NCBI GenBank assembly: GCA_902567765.1
Contig: CACFNI010000002.1
Location: 1-64,000, forward strand
Reading direction: 5' to 3'
Length of the DNA: 64,000 nt
DNA from: an uncultured Pelagibacteraceae bacterium
GTDB taxonomy: Bacteria; Pseudomonadota; Alphaproteobacteria; Pelagibacterales; Pelagibacteraceae
Part shown: positions 8,101-17,752 of the stretch, piece after piece
Layout of the letters: each line of letters opens with the position of its first letter
How positions within the stretch are numbered: the first letter of the stretch is position 1
Notes under the pieces: model-generated
The model's database searches: none
Told to the model about the DNA's origin: nothing
Seen by the model: the letters and a program-made list of their open reading frames with translations, nothing else
Translations under genes and position numbers: made by a program

Positions 8101-9059
8101 GTGATAAAAAAAAAGAACCAATCCAGCCTGTAATGGGTACAAAAGTTCCGCGATATGCTGGCCCAAATACATTTGCTAGATTGCCAGAGCTCAGAGAAGT
8201 CGAGTATTGCGATGTTGCTATTGTCGGAATTCCATTTGATGCTGGGACAAGTTATAGACCAGGAGCAAGATTTGGTCCTCAGAGCATTAGACAGGCATCT
8301 AGACATTTAAGAACTAATTATCATCCAAATTATGATGTGGAGCCTTTTAAAGTACAACAGGTTGCAGACGCTGGTGATATAGCTTGTAATCCGTTCAGTA
8401 TAGAGGAGGCGATAAAACAAATCGAAGATGGCGCAACAGATTTATTAAATAAAACTGGTGGCATTATTAGCATGGGTGGTGATCATACAATTGCTTTTCC
8501 TTTATTAAAAGCAGTCAATAAAAAAAATAACGGTCCAGTTGCTCTAGTTCATTTTGATGCTCATTTAGATACCTGGGATACATATTTTGGAGCACCATAT
8601 ACTCACGGAACTCCATTTAGAAGAGCTAGGGAAGAAAACCTTTTTTTAGATGACGCATCTATGCATGTAGGAATTAGAGGACCACTTTATAGTAGAAATG
8701 ATTTAAAAAATGATGCAAGTTTTGGTTTTAAAATAATTCATTGTGATGAATTCCAAACTGAGGGAACTGGTAAAATTGCAGAAAGAATAAGAAAAAGAGT
8801 TGGAAATAATCCATTATACCTGTCCATAGATATTGATGTTTTAGATCCAGCACATGCACCAGGTACAGGCACTCCAGAAATAGCAGGTATGACGACAAGA
8901 GAAATTGTAAATGTATTGAGAGGCCTTTCAGGTTTAAACTTAATTTCTGCTGACGTAGTTGAAGTTGCACCGGCCTACGACCACGCAGAAATAACATCTT
9001 TAGCTGCTGCAACTATAATTTATGAAATAACAAATTTATTTGCAAATAAAAAACTTTAG
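8097..9059 (+). CDS. speB: Agmatinase / guanidino-acid ureohydrolase
   Basis: 320 residues of the arginase superfamily. The binuclear manganese ligands are present: SMGGDHT (His about 130), HFDAHLD (His152, Asp154, His156, Asp158) and SIDIDVLDPAHAPGTG (Asp245, Asp247). The family splits agmatine, 4-guanidinobutyrate or related guanidines into urea and an amine. The neighbouring amine-oxidase-like flavoprotein and aldehyde dehydrogenase would also fit a guanidinobutyrate route, so the substrate is left open. It is translationally coupled to the small membrane protein upstream. Confidence 0.85.
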   Translation: MSDKKKEPIQPVMGTKVPRYAGPNTFARLPELREVEYCDVAIVGIPFDAGTSYRPGARFGPQSIRQASRHLRTNYHPNYDVEPFKVQQVADAGDIACNPFSIEEAIKQIEDGATDLLNKTGGIISMGGDHTIAFPLLKAVNKKNNGPVALVHFDAHLDTWDTYFGAPYTHGTPFRRAREENLFLDDASMHVGIRGPLYSRNDLKNDASFGFKIIHCDEFQTEGTGKIAERIRKRVGNNPLYLSIDIDVLDPAHAPGTGTPEIAGMTTREIVNVLRGLSGLNLISADVVEVAPAYDHAEITSLAAATIIYEITNLFANKKL

Positions 9060-9073
9060 GTTAAATTCCTCAA

Positions 9074-10508
9074 ATGTTAGATAAAAAGAATTTTTATATC
9101 GATGGTAAATGGGTTTCTCCAATTGAACCAAGAGCTTATAAAGTAATTGACCCATCAAATGAAGAACCATGTGCTGAAATATCACTAGGTGGAAAAAAAG
9201 ATATAGATAAAGCTGTCAGTGTTGCAAAAAAAAGCGTTTGAGACCTGGGCCTTTTCAAAAAAAGAAGAAAGATTAGATCTCTTGGAAAAATTATATTCTG
9301 TTTATAAAAAACGATGGGCAGAAATGGCTAAACTAATTACTCTAGAAATGGGAGCGCCGATGAAATTTTCTACAGAAATGCAGGCTGCAACAGGTGCAAG
9401 TCATATTAAATCTTTTAAAAATATTTTGAAAGATTTTAAATTTGAAAAAGATTTAGGGGATGAAAAAAATAATCAAAAATTACTATATGAGCCAAAAGGT
9501 GTATGCGCCTTAATAACACCTTGGAACTGGCCAATAAATCAGGTGAATTTAAAAGTAATTCCAGCACTAGCCTCAGCATGCACTGTCGTACTAAAACCAT
9601 CAGAGATTGCACCTTTATCATCAATGCTGCTTGCAGAAATGATTGATGAAGTTAAGTTTCCTCCTGGGGTATTTAATTTAGTTAATGGAGATGGTGAAAT
9701 AACTGGTGATGCTTTAACCAGTCATCCAAATATTGATATGATTTCATTTACTGGATCAACAAGAGCAGGGGCATTAATTTCTAAAAATGCTGCAAAAGAT
9801 TTTAAGAGAATAAGCTTAGAATTAGGTGGAAAAGGAGCGAATATTATTTTTAAGGACGCAGATGCGGATGCTGTAGCGAGAGGTGTTCAAAGATGTTTTA
9901 GAAATTCCGGACAATCTTGCAATGCTCCTACAAGAATGTTAGTTGAAAAATCAATTTATAGCCAAACAGTAGAAAAAGTAAAAGAATTAGCCGATAATAC
10001 AAAAGTAGATTCTCCATTAAAAGATGGTGATCATATTGGTCCTGTAGTTTCAGAGGTACAATTTAATAAAATTCAAAATTTAATTCAGAAGGGCATAGAC
10101 GAAGGTGCAAAATTGATAGCGGGTGGGACTGGAAAACCACAAGGTTTAGAAAAGGGATATTATGTAAAACCCACTGTTTTTGCTGATGTAAATAATAAAA
10201 TGGAAATAGCAAGAACTGAAATTTTTGGTCCTGTTTTGTCAATAATTCCTTTCGAAAACGAGGAAGATGCAATATCAATTGCAAACGATACTCCATACGG
10301 GTTAACAAACTATATTCAAACCCAAGACAAAGAAAAAATTAAAAGAGTTGCCAGAAAACTAAGATCTGGAATGGTAGATGTGAATGGAGTTGGAATTGCT
10401 GTAGCTTCACCTTTTGGAGGATATAAGCATTCTGGCATTGGTAGAGAAGCTGGAACTGAAGGTTTAATAGAGTTCTTAGAAGTTAAAACTGTGGGTGGTT
10501 GGAACTAA
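9074..10508 (+). CDS. Aldehyde dehydrogenase, interrupted by a one-base frameshift
   Basis: The natural start is ATG 9074 (LDKKNFYIDGKWVSP, a classic ALDH N-terminus). That frame runs into TGA at 9239-9241, while the rest of the protein continues in another frame to TAA 10508. The junction is a run of eight A (9226-9233); removing one A restores AVSVAKKAFETW and a full-length protein of about 477 residues. Downstream all features are intact: LITPWNWP, ELGGKGANIIF (catalytic Glu), NSGQSCNAPTR (catalytic Cys), EIFGPVLSI and PFGGYKHSGIGRE. NAD(P)-dependent oxidation of an amino- or guanidino-aldehyde is plausible from context. Sequencing error, real mutation or slippage cannot be told apart here. 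Confidence 0.85.
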
Positions 10509-11695
10509 TTGCTGCTTGATTGTTTATTAATTCCTTCAAGAAGATTTAAACATTTTTTTAACTCGTCTAATTTTATGTACTCGTCAACTTTGTGAGCTTG
10601 TTCTATAGAGCCAGGGCCGCATACAACAGTACTAATGCCGATTTCTTGAAACAAACCAGCTTCTGTTCCAAATGAAACCACTTCTCTAGAATTATCTCCA
10701 GTTATGCTTGAGATTAATTCGCATGCTTCAGATTTTTCATGTCGATCAAATCCTATTATTTCTCCAATAATTTCTTTTCTAATAGATGACTTCGGATAAG
10801 TTTTTTTCATTTCTGGTAATAATTCTTCATTAACAAACTTATCTATTTCGGTGTTTACAAACACTCCATCTTCTTTTATTACAGGTCTTAGTTCCCAATC
10901 AACTCTACATCTATCTGCAATCACATTTCTTGCTATCCCACCTGAAATCCCACCTATCTGAAGCGTTGTGTATGGAGGGTTAAAGATAGAGTTTTTGGGA
11001 GTTTTGTCTTTAAGAATTTTTCTAATCTTTAAAAGTTTGTCTATAAATCTTGCAGCATACTCAACAGCGTTGACACCTTTATCAGGCGCAGAACCATGAC
11101 CAGCTAAACCTTCAAAATGTGTTGTATACTCATAACATCCTTTATGTGCATCAATAATTTTCATGTTTGTTGGTTCTCCAACAATACAAATTCCATTTTT
11201 GATACCTTTTTTTTTTAATTCTTTAATTAAAATAGGAGCTCCCTGGCATGCAGTTTCTTCATCAAATGTAAAAGAAAAATGTATATCTCTATCTAAATCA
11301 GATTTTGAATAAATAGGCGCATAAGCTAGTGTACATGCAATAAAACCTTTCATATCACACGAACCTCTACCATAAAGTTTGTCATCTTTTATAGTTGCCT
11401 TAAAAGGATCTGTTGACCAGCTTTTTGAAACTGGGACAACATCAGTATGACCTGATAAAATTATTGGAGTCTTTCCATTAGGTTTTTTAGCTTTGATTGT
11501 AGCAAATAAATTAACTCTTTTTTTTTCTTTATCATAAGTTTTAAAAGAGTCAGCTCCTAAGTGTTTTAATATTTTATCACAGTAATCAATTAACGAATTA
11601 TTATCTTCTCCCGAAATGGTTTTAAATGCTATTAAATCAGATAATATTTTTATTGAATTTTTATACAATGTTTCTAAATTATTTTCTGTACTCAT
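10505..11695 (-). CDS. argE: Acetylornithine deacetylase
   Basis: M20-family zinc peptidase, 396 residues from ATG 11695. Metal and catalytic motifs are present: SGHTDVVPV, GRGSCDMKGF (bridging Asp), DEETACQGA (catalytic Glu-Glu), GEPTN, a dimerisation domain, and the C-terminal FGTEAGLFQ and GPGSIEQAHKVDEYI pattern typical of ArgE. It removes acetate from N-acetylornithine in arginine synthesis. An in-frame TTG at 11707 lies inside a likely -10 element, so ATG is preferred. The 3' end shares CTAA with the aldehyde dehydrogenase (4-base convergent overlap). Confidence 0.87.
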   Translation of the reverse strand: MSTENNLETLYKNSIKILSDLIAFKTISGEDNNSLIDYCDKILKHLGADSFKTYDKEKKRVNLFATIKAKKPNGKTPIILSGHTDVVPVSKSWSTDPFKATIKDDKLYGRGSCDMKGFIACTLAYAPIYSKSDLDRDIHFSFTFDEETACQGAPILIKELKKKGIKNGICIVGEPTNMKIIDAHKGCYEYTTHFEGLAGHGSAPDKGVNAVEYAARFIDKLLKIRKILKDKTPKNSIFNPPYTTLQIGGISGGIARNVIADRCRVDWELRPVIKEDGVFVNTEIDKFVNEELLPEMKKTYPKSSIRKEIIGEIIGFDRHEKSEACELISSITGDNSREVVSFGTEAGLFQEIGISTVVCGPGSIEQAHKVDEYIKLDELKKCLNLLEGINKQSSSN

Positions 11696-11706
11696 AATTA
11701 ATTTCA

Positions 11707-11712
11707 ATTATA
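11707..11712 (-). promoter_or_regulatory. -10 element for argE
   Basis: On the minus strand TATAAT occupies 11712 down to 11707, followed by eleven bases and the argE ATG at 11695. It overlaps the csaA -10 on the other strand by two bases, so the 27-base gap carries a back-to-back promoter pair. No clear -35. Confidence 0.4.
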
Positions 11713-11716
11713 TATT
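11711..11716 (+). promoter_or_regulatory. -10 element six bases before csaA
   Basis: TATATT at 11711-11716, then six bases, then ATG 11723. The spacing places +1 at the start codon, predicting a leaderless csaA mRNA; there is no Shine-Dalgarno-like sequence in the gap. Confidence 0.42.
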
Positions 11717-11722
11717 AAAATC

Positions 11723-12064
11723 ATGAAAGAACAAATAACCTACGATATATTTGATAAAGTAGATATACGACTTGGTACGGTAATATCGGTAAAAAAAAAT
11801 GAAAAAGCTAGAAAACCTTCGCTAGTTATTGAAGTAGATTTTGGAGATGAAATAGGAATAAAACAATCATCTGCTCAAATTACGCATTATTATAATGAGG
11901 AAAATTTAATGGGAAAACAAGTTATTGGTGTATGTAATTTTCCTGAAAAAAATATAGCTGGTGTTAAATCACAAGTGTTGATACTTGGATCTATAGATAA
12001 AGAGGGAAAAGTAACTTTGGTTCATCCATCTCAAAAAGCTGAAAACGGTTTACCAGTAGCTTAA
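11723..12064 (+). CDS. csaA: CsaA-type tRNA-binding protein
   Basis: 113 residues forming one OB-fold tRNA-binding domain. It begins YDIFDKVDIRLGTVISV and continues through DFGDEIGIKQSSAQIT, then NFPEKNIAGVKSQVLILG and a LVHPSQKAENGLPVA end, which is the full CsaA pattern, homologous to the C-terminal tRNA-binding domain of some methionyl-tRNA synthetases. CsaA is described as a secretion-related chaperone and tRNA-binding dimer. It starts a plus-strand run continuing with the LysE-family gene 4 bases downstream. Confidence 0.9.
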   Translation: MKEQITYDIFDKVDIRLGTVISVKKNEKARKPSLVIEVDFGDEIGIKQSSAQITHYYNEENLMGKQVIGVCNFPEKNIAGVKSQVLILGSIDKEGKVTLVHPSQKAENGLPVA

Positions 12065-12068
12065 CTTA

Positions 12069-12659
12069 ATGCATCCAGAGCTTTTGTCGTTATCATTATT
12101 TATGCTTGGTACAAGCTGTTCACCAGGTCCAAATAATATAGTAGCGTCCTATTCAGGTTTTAATTTTGGAGTAATAAAAACCTTTCCACATATGTTAGGT
12201 GTAATTTTTGGATTTACTTCCGTAGTATGTGTATTAAATTTTGGTTTAATTAATATCTTTAAGCTTTATCCATTAATTCAGGAGATACTGAAAATTTCAG
12301 GATCAATTTTTTTAGTATACTTAGCTTATAAAATAGCGTTCTCTAAAAATATAAAAGAAAACAAAAAAGAAAATCCAGTTAAATTTTTAGAAACATTTTT
12401 TTTTCAATTTTTAAATCCCAAAGGAGTTATTGTTGCAATAATAATTGTTTCTACCTATGTGGAAAGTGGAACTAATTTTGTTAATTATTCATTTTGGGTT
12501 ATTCTAGTCTCATTCATTTGTGCGTTAATAAGTATTACTTTTTGGACCTTTGTTGGTAAATTTTTTAGAAGATTTGCGACAAATGAGAAATTTATTAAGG
12601 TATTTAATTATGTTATGTCATCTCTCTTATTGGCTTGCATTGTAACATTTTATCTATAA
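12069..12659 (+). CDS. LysE/RhtB-family exporter
   Basis: 196 residues, about six membrane spans, starting LLSLSLFMLGTSCSPGPNNIVASYSGFNFG, the family signature of a first helix ending in SPGPNN. A central QFLNPKGV motif is also typical. These proteins export amino acids or related small molecules; the cargo cannot be assigned. Four bases separate it from csaA. Confidence 0.85.
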   Translation: MHPELLSLSLFMLGTSCSPGPNNIVASYSGFNFGVIKTFPHMLGVIFGFTSVVCVLNFGLINIFKLYPLIQEILKISGSIFLVYLAYKIAFSKNIKENKKENPVKFLETFFFQFLNPKGVIVAIIIVSTYVESGTNFVNYSFWVILVSFICALISITFWTFVGKFFRRFATNEKFIKVFNYVMSSLLLACIVTFYL

Positions 12660-12704
12660 TTTTGATTCATAATTTAGCCGAAATAAATTATAAAATATAA
12701 ATTT

Positions 12705-15374
12705 ATGAAACCAGGAAATAAAAATTCTTATAAATCTTTAAAAATAATAAATATTAATGAGAAAAATTATAAATATTATTCTTTAGTTGAAGCAGAAAAA
12801 AATGGATTAAAAGATATTTCAAAATTACCAAAATCATTAAAAGTTCTTTTAGAAAATTTGCTTAGATATGAAGATGATTTGTCAGTAACTAGGAATCAAA
12901 TAGAGGCAATAAAAAATTGGATTAATGAAAAAAAATCAACAACAGAAATTGCTTATAGACCAGCAAGAGTTTTACTACAAGACTATACTGGAATACCTGC
13001 GGTTGCAGATTTAGCAGCGATGCGTGAGGCTGTTAAAGAAAAAAATAAAGACCCAAATACTATTAATCCACTATCCTCTGTAGATTTAGTTATAGATCAT
13101 TCAGTGCAAGTAGATCAATCTGCTAAGTCTGATTCATTTGAAAAAAACGTAGATATAGAATTTAAGAGAAATGGAGAAAGATATTCTTTCTTAAAGTGGG
13201 GACAGCAAGCTTTTAATAATTTTCGAATAGTCCCACCGGGTACAGGAATTTGTCATCAAGTAAATTTAGAGTATCTATCAAAAGTTGTTTGGTCTGAAAA
13301 ATATAATAACGACGAGTATTTATTTCCTGATACTTTAGTTGGTACTGATAGTCATACAACAATGGTTAACGGATTATCAGTTCTTGGGTGGGGAGTTGGT
13401 GGAATAGAGGCGGAAGCAGGAATGCTTGGTCAACCTATTTCAATGTTGATTCCAGAAGTAATTGGTTTTGAGTTTAAAAATAAAATGCCCGAAGGCACAA
13501 CAGCTACTGATTTAGTTTTAACGGTTGTAAAAATTTTGAGAGACAAAGGTGTTGTAGGAAAATTTGTTGAATTCTATGGTGATGGTTTAAAAAATTTAAC
13601 ACTTGCTGATAGAGCTACTATTGCAAATATGGCACCAGAGTATGGAGCAACATGTGGATTTTTTCCAATTGACGATGAAACTTTAAAATACTTAAGATTT
13701 TCAGGACGAGACAAACATTCAGTTAAAATAGTAGAAAAATATGCAAAAGAACAAGGTTTATGGGCAAGCAACAATATTGAATTTACTGATACTGTATCGC
13801 TCGATATGTCTTCACTTGTGCCAACAATATCTGGTCCGAAAAGACCTCAAGATAAAGTTTTATTAAATGAAGCATCATCTGAATTTAAAAAAGTGTTCAA
13901 AAATACTACATCTAGAAACAAGAAAAATATTTCTAATGTGGAAGGTACAGATTATGAAATAAAAGATGGTTCCATATTAATTGCAGCAATAACATCATGT
14001 ACAAATACATCTAATCCTAATGTTTTAATTGGCGCAGGACTTCTTGCAAAAAAAGCAGTTGAGTTGGGTTTAAAAGCAAAACCATGGGTAAAAACTTCAT
14101 TGGCTCCAGGGTCACAAGTAGTTACTGATTACTTAGAAAAATCTGGGCTTAACAAATATCTAGATGAACTCGGTTTTAACTTAGTTGGTTATGGATGCAC
14201 AACATGTATTGGAAATTCTGGGCCTTTACCTGAAAAAATTGTAGAGGCGATTGAAAAAGAAGATTTATATGCCGTATCTGTTTTATCTGGGAACAGAAAC
14301 TTTGAGGGCCGAATATCCCCACATATAAAAGCAAATTATCTCGCTTCACCCCCACTTGTTGTAGCTTATGCATTAGCTGGTCATATGGAGGTAGATTTAT
14401 ACAAGGATCCTTTAGGAAAAGATAAAAATGATAATGATATTTATTTAAAGGACATCTGGCCATCAAATCAAGAAATAGAAAAAACTTTAAGAGAAGCATT
14501 AAATCCTGAAATGTTTATCAAAAGATACTCAAATGTTTCTGAAGGACCTTCTCAATGGCAACAAATTAAAACAGAAAAAAGTAGCATTTATAATTGGGAT
14601 CAAGGTTCAACTTATGTAAAAAAACCGCCCTTTTTTGAAAACTTACCGGACGAACCAGAGGGTTTTAAACAAATAAAAGATGCAAGACCGTTATTAATCC
14701 TTGGAGATATGGTTACAACTGATCATATTTCTCCTGCTGGATCTATTCAAAAAGAAAGTCCAACGGGCGAATACTTTATGGAACATCAAATTTTACCAAA
14801 AGATTATAATTCATATGGATCTAGAAGGGGAAACCATGAAGTAATGATGAGAGGAACTTTTGCAAATATAAGAATCAGAAATGAGATAGCACCAGGCACA
14901 GAAGGCGGGTTTACAAAATTATTCCCAGAAGGAAAAGTGATGCCTGTCTATGATGCGGTAGTAGAATATAAAAAAAGGGGAACAGACTTATTAGTCATAG
15001 GTGGCAAAGAGTACGGAACAGGATCATCAAGAGATTGGGCGGCGAAAGGAACAAAACTATTGGGTATTAAAGCAGTAATAGCTGAAAGTTTTGAGAGGAT
15101 ACATAGATCTAATTTAATAGGAATGGGAATATTGCCTCTACAGTTTATTGAAAATATTAATAGAAAAAATTTAAACTTGAAAGGTTCCGAATTGATTAGT
15201 GTTGTTAATTTAGAAAAAGGAATTAATCCATCAGATAAAGTAGAACTTGAGATAAAATATATAACCGGAGAAATTAAAAAAATTAAAACTCTTTGTAGAA
15301 TTGATACAAAAAATGAATTGGAGTATTATAAGAACGGTGGAATACTTCAGTATGTTTTAAGAAATATGATTTAG
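12705..15374 (+). CDS. acnA: Aconitate hydratase A
   Basis: 889 residues, full length for AcnA, catalysing citrate-isocitrate conversion in the TCA cycle. The 4Fe-4S ligands are visible in TSCTNTSNP and YGCTTCIGNSGP; substrate residues include DSHTTMVNGL, the swivelling domain GDMVTTDHISPAGSI, SRRGNHEVMMRGTFANIRIRN and GSSRDWAAKGT. A 45-base A+T-rich gap precedes ATG 12705, with TATAAA at 12689-12694 as a possible -10. The next gene starts 2 bases after the stop. Confidence 0.97.
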   Translation: MKPGNKNSYKSLKIININEKNYKYYSLVEAEKNGLKDISKLPKSLKVLLENLLRYEDDLSVTRNQIEAIKNWINEKKSTTEIAYRPARVLLQDYTGIPAVADLAAMREAVKEKNKDPNTINPLSSVDLVIDHSVQVDQSAKSDSFEKNVDIEFKRNGERYSFLKWGQQAFNNFRIVPPGTGICHQVNLEYLSKVVWSEKYNNDEYLFPDTLVGTDSHTTMVNGLSVLGWGVGGIEAEAGMLGQPISMLIPEVIGFEFKNKMPEGTTATDLVLTVVKILRDKGVVGKFVEFYGDGLKNLTLADRATIANMAPEYGATCGFFPIDDETLKYLRFSGRDKHSVKIVEKYAKEQGLWASNNIEFTDTVSLDMSSLVPTISGPKRPQDKVLLNEASSEFKKVFKNTTSRNKKNISNVEGTDYEIKDGSILIAAITSCTNTSNPNVLIGAGLLAKKAVELGLKAKPWVKTSLAPGSQVVTDYLEKSGLNKYLDELGFNLVGYGCTTCIGNSGPLPEKIVEAIEKEDLYAVSVLSGNRNFEGRISPHIKANYLASPPLVVAYALAGHMEVDLYKDPLGKDKNDNDIYLKDIWPSNQEIEKTLREALNPEMFIKRYSNVSEGPSQWQQIKTEKSSIYNWDQGSTYVKKPPFFENLPDEPEGFKQIKDARPLLILGDMVTTDHISPAGSIQKESPTGEYFMEHQILPKDYNSYGSRRGNHEVMMRGTFANIRIRNEIAPGTEGGFTKLFPEGKVMPVYDAVVEYKKRGTDLLVIGGKEYGTGSSRDWAAKGTKLLGIKAVIAESFERIHRSNLIGMGILPLQFIENINRKNLNLKGSELISVVNLEKGINPSDKVELEIKYITGEIKKIKTLCRIDTKNELEYYKNGGILQYVLRNMI

Positions 15375-15376
15375 TT

Positions 15377-16021
15377 ATGGATGAAGACATAGCAGCTATT
15401 GATGGAAATACTAGAAATCAAAAAATAAAAGATTTTTTTGTAAAATTTAAAAAACATATTATTTTCTCTCTTTGTGCAATTTTACTTTTAATCTTTGCTT
15501 ACTTTATTTATGTCGATATACAAAAAAAAAATAGAATCAAAATTTCTGAAAAATACAACCAAGCAACAACCGAATTTTATTCTGGTAATAAAATTGATAT
15601 AGAAAAAGAATTAGAAGAAATAATTAAATTAAAAGACAAAACTTATTCCCCGTTATCCTTATATTTTATGCTTGAAAATGAAATCATCACAGAGAATGAT
15701 AAAATTAATAAATTTTTTGATATCTTAATTGAAGAAACTGACCTCGAAAAAGAAATAAAAAATCTTATAATTTATAAAAAAGCTTTGTTTAATTCAGAAT
15801 TTGAGTCTGAAAATAATCTTATTAAAATTCTTAATCCAATAATAAATTCTGATAGTATTTGGAAATCTCATGCACTTTATTTAATGGCAGAGTTTTTTTA
15901 CTTTAAAAATGAAAAACAAAAATCTAAGGAATTTTTTGAGAAAATTATAAGTGATGAAAAAAGTAATTTATCAATTAAAAAACAAGTTCAAAAAAGATTA
16001 ACTAGAGATTTTAGTGAATAA
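15377..16021 (+). CDS. YfgM-like membrane-anchored TPR-type protein
   Basis: 214 residues: a cytoplasmic N-terminus, one membrane helix at about residues 29-48 (IIFSLCAILLLIFAYFIYV) and a helical, charged periplasmic domain. The plan and the position directly before bamB match the YfgM/Tetratricopeptide_9-like proteins that accompany the Sec translocon and BamB in proteobacteria. Sequence conservation is low, so the call rests mainly on architecture and neighbour. The 3' end overlaps bamB by 8 bases. Confidence 0.6.
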   Translation: MDEDIAAIDGNTRNQKIKDFFVKFKKHIIFSLCAILLLIFAYFIYVDIQKKNRIKISEKYNQATTEFYSGNKIDIEKELEEIIKLKDKTYSPLSLYFMLENEIITENDKINKFFDILIEETDLEKEIKNLIIYKKALFNSEFESENNLIKILNPIINSDSIWKSHALYLMAEFFYFKNEKQKSKEFFEKIISDEKSNLSIKKQVQKRLTRDFSE

Positions 16022-17318
16022 AAAAATCATACTATTATTAACTTTTTTTTTAACGATAAATTGTTCTTTTAATAGTCAATCTAAGTTTTGGACAAAGGAA
16101 ACCAAAATAAAAGTTGAAAAGAACTCAAATATTAATGAGATTTTTAAAAAAGATAAAATATTTGAAAAAGAATTAAACCCAAATCTTAAAATAAAACTTT
16201 CAGATAAACTTATAGAAAATAGTTTTATAAGTAATTTGGATAACAATAATGGAAGAACAAATTATAATGGTAATTTAAAGAAAAGTTCTAGATTTAAATT
16301 TTCAAAAATTGACAATTTTGATTTTACAGAGCCACAGATAATATTCAGTAAAAATAACATTATTTTCTTTGATAATAAAGGTTCAATACTTAAATTTGAT
16401 GAAAAGTCAAAATTAGTTTGGAAAAAAAATTTTTACAATAAATCTGAGAAAAAATTAAAACCACTCCTTTCATTTGCAAATAATGAAAAAATCTTGCTGG
16501 TTGTTGATAATATTGCAAGATTTTATGCACTTGATATTGAAACTGGAGAATTACTTTGGGAGAAAAAAAATTCTTCACCATTTAACTCACAAGTAAAAAT
16601 CTACAAAGACAAATTTTTTGCTATAGATTTTGACAATATACTAAGATGTTTCTCAATTAAAGATGGAAGTGAAATTTGGCAATTTAAAACAGAAAAATCT
16701 TTCATAAAATCTCAAAAAAAATTATCTATATTAATTGTAAATGATAAAGTTTTTTTTAATAATTCTCTAGGAGATATAAATGCTGTTGATATTTCAACAG
16801 GCAATATGCTTTGGCAACAACCTACACAAACCTCATCTTTATACGAGGATACATTTTCACTTAAAACCTCAGACTTAATTGCATCCAATGATATAATTTT
16901 ATTTTCAAATAATAAAAACGAATTTTATTCATTAGATATTAAAAAAGGATCAGTAAAATGGAAACAAAAGATAAACTCAAATTTAAGACCTACATTAATT
17001 GGTAACTTGATATTTACAATTAGTCTAGAGGGTTTCTTAATAGTTGTAGATAAAAGAAATGGAAACTTAGTTAGATCTACAGATATATTTAAAAATTTTG
17101 GAGAAAAAAAAAGAAAAAAAATTGAACCCATTGGTTTTGTTGTAGGAACTGACAACATTTACTTAACTACCAATAATGGACTATTGTTGGTTATTGATAT
17201 TTTAGATGGTAAAACCGGTTCTATTTTAAGAATTGATCGAAAAAAAATATCAAGACCGTTTGTTTTAAATCAAAATCTATTTATAATTGAGAAAAGTTCT
17301 ATTATTAAGCTTAATTGA
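16014..17318 (+). CDS. bamB: BamB-like PQQ-repeat lipoprotein
   Basis: 434 residues from GTG 16014. The N-terminus is a lipoprotein signal (IILLLTFFLTINC, lipobox Cys about residue 17). The remainder holds repeated beta-propeller blades with the W-motif pattern, for example LDIETGELLWEKK, FSIKDGSEIWQFK, VDISTGNMLWQQP and LDIKKGSVKWKQK. BamB is the outer-membrane assembly (BAM) scaffold lipoprotein. It overlaps its upstream partner by 8 bases. In many alphaproteobacteria der/engA follows; here a cupin gene does instead. Confidence 0.82.
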   Translation: MNKKIILLLTFFLTINCSFNSQSKFWTKETKIKVEKNSNINEIFKKDKIFEKELNPNLKIKLSDKLIENSFISNLDNNNGRTNYNGNLKKSSRFKFSKIDNFDFTEPQIIFSKNNIIFFDNKGSILKFDEKSKLVWKKNFYNKSEKKLKPLLSFANNEKILLVVDNIARFYALDIETGELLWEKKNSSPFNSQVKIYKDKFFAIDFDNILRCFSIKDGSEIWQFKTEKSFIKSQKKLSILIVNDKVFFNNSLGDINAVDISTGNMLWQQPTQTSSLYEDTFSLKTSDLIASNDIILFSNNKNEFYSLDIKKGSVKWKQKINSNLRPTLIGNLIFTISLEGFLIVVDKRNGNLVRSTDIFKNFGEKKRKKIEPIGFVVGTDNIYLTTNNGLLLVIDILDGKTGSILRIDRKKISRPFVLNQNLFIIEKSSIIKLN

Positions 17319-17320
17319 AA

Positions 17321-17752
17321 ATGTTTTTAAAAATACTTGATAAGTTGGGTAGAAAAAAAATTGTTTTAGATAGAGGTCCTTCACATCCAAAATATAATGA
17401 AGCAAAACCATGGATGAATAGATACTATCTTTTGTTTAGGCACAGACCTAAGTGGTTTCCATTTAACATCTTAATTCATGAGATGTTAGATGACGATCAT
17501 GGAGATGGAGTACATAATCATTTATTTCCTTTTATTACAATAATTCTTAGAGATGGATATTGGGAAACTTTAAAATCTGGAAAATATTGGAGATCGCCAG
17601 GTTACATTGGATTTAGATCTGCAAATAACTTTCATAGAGTTGATTTAAAACCAGGAACTAGACCTTTGACACTTTTTATTTCAGGTCCATATGGACTAAG
17701 AAAGGGACCAAGGTCTGAATATGGTATTGATTTTAAAACTAAAATTAAATGA
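17321..17752 (+). CDS. Cupin-like conserved hypothetical protein
   Basis: 143 residues from ATG 17321 (an in-frame TTG at 17315 overlaps the bamB stop and is an alternative). A DDDHGDGVHNHLFPFITIILRDGYWE segment, followed by a late GPYGLRKGPRSEYG stretch, suggests an RmlC-like cupin barrel with a His-rich metal site, but no enzyme family is recognisable. Two to three bases separate it from bamB. Its TGA overlaps the convergent gene by 8 bases. Confidence 0.7.
   Translation: MFLKILDKLGRKKIVLDRGPSHPKYNEAKPWMNRYYLLFRHRPKWFPFNILIHEMLDDDHGDGVHNHLFPFITIILRDGYWETLKSGKYWRSPGYIGFRSANNFHRVDLKPGTRPLTLFISGPYGLRKGPRSEYGIDFKTKIK

Noticed and set aside
9074..9241. A separate 55-residue gene before the aldehyde dehydrogenase
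   Set aside because: Its sequence is the normal ALDH N-terminus and joins the downstream frame after removal of one A in a homopolymer.
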